64,000 nt of DNA, taken from NCBI RefSeq assembly GCF_031461075.1, contig NZ_JAVKPK010000011.1, positions 1 through 64,000 of the forward strand. Reading direction: 5' to 3'. Position numbers and translations under genes: made by a program. Source of the DNA: Methanosarcina baikalica (lineage in GTDB: Archaea; Halobacteriota; Methanosarcinia; Methanosarcinales; Methanosarcinaceae). Each line of letters opens with the position of its first letter. Positions within the stretch are counted from its first letter, which is position 1. Positions 60,040 through 64,000 of this stretch are shown in pieces. The notes under the pieces are model-generated. The model saw only the letters and a program-made list of their open reading frames with translations. It was not told the DNA's origin and did no database searches.

Positions 60040-61356
60040 TCACCTAAATATATACTGTTTTTTATCTTCATTTTCCGACGTTATCGAATATCCAAAGGAT
60101 TCCGTATTTTTCGGCGTAATATAGAGTTCCCACTTTCCGGTTGCTCCCGTAACTGTGAATGTTTCTGCATAATGAGTGTTTGTATTCTGATAAATTGTGT
60201 TATTATCCACCGCCCATGCCGGGAAATAATACCCCTCAGTGTTTACGTTGCTACTTTGTGTTATTTTCGAAGGGGATATGCGGACAAAACGGGAATTGTA
60301 TTTCAGTTTTAGATTAAAGGATGGTTTTTCAATTTTAGGAGAAATACGCAGTCCCATAGTCGGGTCGTAAGTATCAGTCGAAACTTCAATCGTTATTGGG
60401 GCATTACTCGTAGTGTTGAAAGCTTGCACGTAAGGAACTGTAGGCTGTTGCATAACCCTGAAATTCAGATCTATTCGCGAGCCATATACGCCATTAGCTT
60501 TTCCATCAACATTCATTTCGATGTACCCATTGTAAGATCCTGTAGCATTTTCCGGAACAGGCACCCTAATAGTCATGCTAGTGATTTCACCTGTTTTTAT
60601 AACTGAAGGAGCAGAGATCACTATTGCATCATCGCTGAGATTAAATGTATTAAATGTATTAGACATGTATCTGGTCACTTTAGGATCAATGGTGACGTCT
60701 TCATCTGCCACATTTTTGATTTTTATTTTGTACACATATTCTTTTCCTGCATCAACAGTATCAGAGATATAAGTTGATTGAAGCTCGATTTTCGGACTAG
60801 CCTCGACTGAGATATCAAGCCTCATTGAATTGACATATTCTGTGGAGTCTGGCAGAAGATCATCTGTGAAGACTATAGCTGTTTGATAGTACGCGCTTTC
60901 TGCATCCCGGGGAATATTTACTTCACCTATAAAGTCCTGCAGTGCACCTGGTTCTACTGTTGTGTTTGTTGGAGATATAGTGATCCAACTTTCAGGGATT
61001 TCGTTCCCACTGTTGGGTATAGAAACTACTTTCGGTGTTATAACGAGCGTTTCATTACCTTCATTCTTGAAACTAACAGTAAACTTTTCGCTATTTCCCG
61101 ACATTAGATACGTAGAATGATAAGTTGGATTTATAGTATGTACTGTAACATTTTCACCAGATACGTTGCCATCAGTTACATTATCATTTATTTCAAGGGT
61201 AACATTTTCGTAAGTTCCATTTTCGTAAGTAACATTTCCGAAAATTACATTTTCATCAGACCCGTCCGTTTGAGCACATGCAGCCTGTATTAATGCCAGA
61301 CAAATCAGCATCCCTAACAATCGGGGCATTAACTTTACTTTATTATTTTTGTTCAT
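60040..61356 (-). CDS. secreted beta-sandwich protein, Thr/Asn-rich
   Basis: 438 aa. An N-terminal signal sequence (MPRLLGMLICLALIQAACAQ, residues about 10-29) ends in AAC, a possible lipid-attachment cysteine. A low-complexity Asn/Thr/Val-rich stretch (NVTYENGTYENVTLEIN) follows. Then come at least three Ig-like/NEW3-type repeats, for example FTVSFKNEGNETLVITPKVV, YVYKIKIKNVADEDVTIDPK and MTIRVPVPENATGSYNGYIE, which resemble extracellular adhesion modules. Many N-glycosylation sequons occur. No C-terminal anchor is seen. I recognise no specific function. Confidence 0.7.
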   Translation of the reverse strand: MNKNNKVKLMPRLLGMLICLALIQAACAQTDGSDENVIFGNVTYENGTYENVTLEINDNVTDGNVSGENVTVHTINPTYHSTYLMSGNSEKFTVSFKNEGNETLVITPKVVSIPNSGNEIPESWITISPTNTTVEPGALQDFIGEVNIPRDAESAYYQTAIVFTDDLLPDSTEYVNSMRLDISVEASPKIELQSTYISDTVDAGKEYVYKIKIKNVADEDVTIDPKVTRYMSNTFNTFNLSDDAIVISAPSVIKTGEITSMTIRVPVPENATGSYNGYIEMNVDGKANGVYGSRIDLNFRVMQQPTVPYVQAFNTTSNAPITIEVSTDTYDPTMGLRISPKIEKPSFNLKLKYNSRFVRISPSKITQSSNVNTEGYYFPAWAVDNNTIYQNTNTHYAETFTVTGATGKWELYITPKNTESFGYSITSENEDKKQYIFR

Positions 61357-62104
61357 ATTTCTGGCTCCATTCTTTTATTAAGAATACAACCTTTCTAACT
61401 AATCCGCTCAGGATTTTCAAGCATCTGTATGGTTACTGTATCACAGGGGGATAACATCGTTAAACTGAAAAATCAACAGCATAAAACACACGACTATACA
61501 AATAATAATAGTTTGTGACCGTAAGACAGATGCTTTTTATTTTAAAAGTTAGAAAGTAATATTTAGAATACGCATCATACTATAAAATATTTATGAGTTT
61601 CACAGATCTTCGCATTTAGAAGAGGGACGGTTCAGAAAGAAAAAGGCTTAAAAATCCTGATGTAAAGCATTAATGTTTATAATCCCTATTGAGGAAGGAA
61701 CAAATTGCTATTGATCTGAAGGTAACTCCAGAGAATCTAAACTCTTTAATCAAAAATGAAAACAATTCAAAACTATAATTACTATATCTATCATTATAAA
61801 TAAATTTAAAAATATAATATTTTCATACTGCTCCCAATGGTTAAGTACCTTCTAGATCCAATCTTCTTTTTAGCTGCTCACTAGTAAAAGTCTAAATTTG
61901 AGGTAAGAGTCTAAATTTGAGGCGAGAAAAATATGGAACTTGGATAATCAAAGGGCTTTTCTGCCCGGAATAAAATGACAAGAACCATAGCAGTTTTTCT
62001 GGATTTTACGATCCTGAAGCTCAAGAGTTGAAAATGGAAAAAAGAAGAGAATTAAAGAATAGATGGATTTTAGATAATGTTAGGCGACACTAAAAACCTC
62101 ATCC
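61357..62104. other. intergenic, nothing recognised
   Basis: About 750 bp of AT-rich DNA without a convincing frame, repeat or RNA. It contains a short tandem TCTAAATTTGAGG pair at about 61890-61922. Part must be the promoter of the secreted-protein gene on the minus strand. Confidence 0.4.
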
Positions 62105-63295
62105 CTAAAGTTCTCCCTCAAGTTCTTTTTCTAAAAAAGCCTCCAACCTGTCCATACCTTCTTTTATATTTTCGAGGTTGTTAGCATAAGAAAAGCGCAG
62201 ATAACCCTCTGCCCCATTTCCAAAATCAATCCCTGGAGTAACTGCAACGCCAGCCTCGTTAAGGATGCGGCGGCTTAATTCGAGCGAGTCATTGCTGTAT
62301 TTGCGGGCATCGGCAAGGACATAGAAAGCTCCCATTGGCTCTTTGCGGACATCCAGACCCATTCCTAGGAGCCTTTTCAGCATATACTGGCGGCGTGTGT
62401 TGTAGGTCTGGATCATCTCTGCAACGTGTTCCTGGGAGCCTTTAAGAGCTGCGACTCCTGCTTCCTGGACAAAGGAGTTGGCACAGATAAAAAAGTTCTG
62501 GTGGATTTTCTGAATCGCACGGACACATTCTGGAGGACAGATAATGTAACCGAGCCTCCAACCGGTCATCGCATATAGTTTGGAAAAGCCATTCAGGACA
62601 AAAGCGTTATCCGTATATTCAAGAATAGTGTGCTCTTCTCCGCTATAGATCAGGCCCTGGTAGATTTCATCCGAAACAATTGGAATTCCTCTTTCATCCG
62701 CTATTGCGGCAAGGCCCTGCAAACTTTCAGGAGACATCACATGCCCACCAGGATTTGAAGGACTGTTGATCAGGATAGCTTTTGTATTGGAACTCAGGCA
62801 CTGCTTCACAGTTTCCGGTTCCAGGGCAAACCCGTTTGTCTCGTTCGTGTAGACATAAATAGGGGTTCCACCCAAGTATTTCACAAAATTCGGATAGCAG
62901 GCGTAGTGAGGGTTCGACATAATTACTTCGTCCATTTTTTCAAGCAAGGCCATGAAAACAATCAGAAGGCCGGGGCTTGTTCCGGAAGTCACAATAACCT
63001 GATCCGGACTCAGATCGACTCCGAACTTCCGGTGATAAGACTCAACTATTGTCTCTCTGAGAGAAAGAAGTCCCTGGCTATGAGTGTATTTTGTGGACCC
63101 CCGGCCAATAGCAGCGCAGGCGGCTTCACAGATATGAGAAGCTGTAGGAAAATCAGGCTCTCCGACCTCGAGATGGATTATGTGCCTTCCCTCAGCTTCC
63201 AGAGCCTGGGCACTTTCCAGCACTTCCATCACATAGAAAGGAGGGATATCTTCAGATTTTTTTGATAGGATGCATTCGGAGTTTATCGAAAACAT
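62105..63295 (-). CDS. class I/II aminotransferase (aspartate-type)
   Basis: 396-aa fold-type I PLP enzyme. Motifs: HLEVGEPDFPT at the N-terminus, VIVTSGTSPGLLIV, SNPHYACYPNFV, LINSPSNPGG (substrate-binding Asn), IVSDEIYQGLIY (PLP-binding Asp/Tyr) and LNGFSKLYAMTGWRLGYI, in which Lys is the PLP Schiff-base residue. Arg of YLRFSYANN binds the substrate carboxylate. Start ATG 63295 (MFSINSE) is preferred, with AGAAGGTC upstream; ATG 63316 is also in frame. Probably transfers the amino group of aspartate, alanine or similar. Confidence 0.92.
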   Translation of the reverse strand: MFSINSECILSKKSEDIPPFYVMEVLESAQALEAEGRHIIHLEVGEPDFPTASHICEAACAAIGRGSTKYTHSQGLLSLRETIVESYHRKFGVDLSPDQVIVTSGTSPGLLIVFMALLEKMDEVIMSNPHYACYPNFVKYLGGTPIYVYTNETNGFALEPETVKQCLSSNTKAILINSPSNPGGHVMSPESLQGLAAIADERGIPIVSDEIYQGLIYSGEEHTILEYTDNAFVLNGFSKLYAMTGWRLGYIICPPECVRAIQKIHQNFFICANSFVQEAGVAALKGSQEHVAEMIQTYNTRRQYMLKRLLGMGLDVRKEPMGAFYVLADARKYSNDSLELSRRILNEAGVAVTPGIDFGNGAEGYLRFSYANNLENIKEGMDRLEAFLEKELEGEL

Positions 63296-63484
63296 AAAAG
63301 ACCTTCTGAAAATCAATTATTATGAAAAGGGCTGAGGTAAAAGCAAGTAACACCGCTGAATCTATACCTGAAACTGCGTATGCTTTCAATATTTAAATAT
63401 TCTATGGGAAAAAACAGAACCAGAACTGATAGAACAGAAAGAAAAAACTGATTCCGGGTATGAAACCAGTTTTATGAAGTAATT

Positions 63485-64000
63485 TTAATTTTTTGGCAGG
63501 ATTTTTTCGAGAACCTCTATATCCGGTGTATTCCAGCCCTGATTCTTAAGTGTTTTTACAAAATCTCGCTGGAAAACCTGGAACTTTTCAACATTTTCAG
63601 GGACAATGTTAAGGAAATCATAGTCCCCATATGCTCCTGTGAAGAAGGAAGAAACCGTTTCTTCAAACTTTTCCTCTATTCTTTGCGGATACCAGAACCC
63701 GTTCTGAGAGAGCAAAACAAGATTTGGATCCGGGATAGGGATATCATCCGAATAAGTATAAAGCCCTACGAAAACCTCTTCCCCGTATTTTGCAAGAACC
63801 AGCTTCTTCTCAAGCCCGGGTTTTTGAAGCTTAAGGAACCATTCGCCTTTTAAAAGATCATTGAGCTCAGTAATAACTTTGTGAGCTTTAAGTATCTCTT
63901 CAGCCACCTGCTGGATTTCCAGAATCATAGTCTTGCGCTGTTCCTCAGGCATCTCCAGACAGGATTTACAGATTTTCCCTTCTTGAACACCAGCATATAG
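63485..64000 (-). CDS. uncharacterised protein with a CxxC pair, truncated by the window end
   Basis: The minus-strand frame is open from 64000 to the stop at 63485. The track start at ATG 63952 lies inside a frame that continues upstream as YAGVQEGKICKSCLE, with a CKSC zinc-type pair, so the gene probably extends beyond the window. The rest, 155 aa, is mixed alpha/beta with VLAKYGEEVFVGLYTYSDDI and FFTGAYGDYDFLNIVPENVE. No family recognised. Confidence 0.6.
   Translation of the reverse strand, partial: LYAGVQEGKICKSCLEMPEEQRKTMILEIQQVAEEILKAHKVITELNDLLKGEWFLKLQKPGLEKKLVLAKYGEEVFVGLYTYSDDIPIPDPNLVLLSQNGFWYPQRIEEKFEETVSSFFTGAYGDYDFLNIVPENVEKFQVFQRDFVKTLKNQGWNTPDIEVLEKILPKN

Overview
The window is chromosomal DNA of a methanogenic archaeon of the genus Methanosarcina or a very close relative. 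The main evidence is the membrane-bound heterodisulfide reductase pair hdrE-hdrD, found in cytochrome-containing methanogens. It is supported by a dihydromethanopterin reductase of the DmrX type, a methanogenesis marker 9 protein, an archaeal RNase P RNA, an archaeal histone, archaeal MCM, PriS, GINS and RfcS, a Methanosarcina-type S-layer protein with two DUF1608 domains, and a tRNA-Trp gene whose intron carries a box C/D guide RNA. I do not name a species.

Layout. 0-4 kb is AT-rich accessory DNA: a small Lys-rich ORF, a short cis-prenyltransferase, an IS6-family remnant, a MITE-like element, a PHP-domain protein and the first copy of a 196-bp MITE. 3.9-9.3 kb is a five-gene peptide/nickel ABC importer operon. 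9.4-13 kb (minus strand) links methanogenesis marker 9, a CitG-like protein, DUF447 and DmrX, plausibly a tetrahydrosarcinapterin-related cluster. rnpB follows at 13.34-13.71 kb, then a geranylgeranyl reductase-family gene, a decayed copy of its 3' end carrying a 12-bp tandem repeat, and two DUF116 proteins. hdrED lies at 16.7-18.7 kb, followed by a small siroheme sulfite reductase and a rubrerythrin-like protein. 21-26.4 kb holds a broken ferredoxin, a TrmJ-like methyltransferase, MCM, DUF424 and two coiled-coil proteins. 26.5-31.4 kb is pycB-pycA-birA plus an S-layer-related protein.

32-46 kb: a methyltransferase, palindromic intergenic repeats, a histone, a ferredoxin without a usable start codon, a small membrane exporter, rfcS (apparently starting at ATT), a possibly structured non-coding region, thpR, the diadenylate cyclase dacZ, DUF1614, the S-layer gene with a 948-bp internal tandem duplication, the second 196-bp MITE, and the ribosome-rescue pair pelota and RqcH.

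46.2-49.4 kb is the most unusual region. Three co-oriented genes encode an FGE-sulfatase-fold protein, a small protein resembling the EACC1 family of conflict systems, and a caspase-like protease fused to a second FGE domain. The C-terminal segments of the two FGE domains differ mainly at clustered codons, a pattern reminiscent of diversity-generating retroelement targets. No reverse transcriptase or template repeat is in the window.

49.6-55.9 kb is core information processing: priS-gins, the operon rpl44e-rps27e-eIF2alpha-nop10-PAC2, EndoQ with a C-terminal PCNA-binding motif, and tRNA-Ser(CGA). 56-64 kb holds a solitary formylmethanofuran dehydrogenase B paralog that has lost the metal-ligating Cys, preceded by a leader with three hairpins and a 27-codon ORF; a GNAT gene flanked by half-copies of a MITE; a Mop protein; intron-containing tRNA-Trp; a secreted beta-rich protein; an aminotransferase; and a gene running off the right edge.
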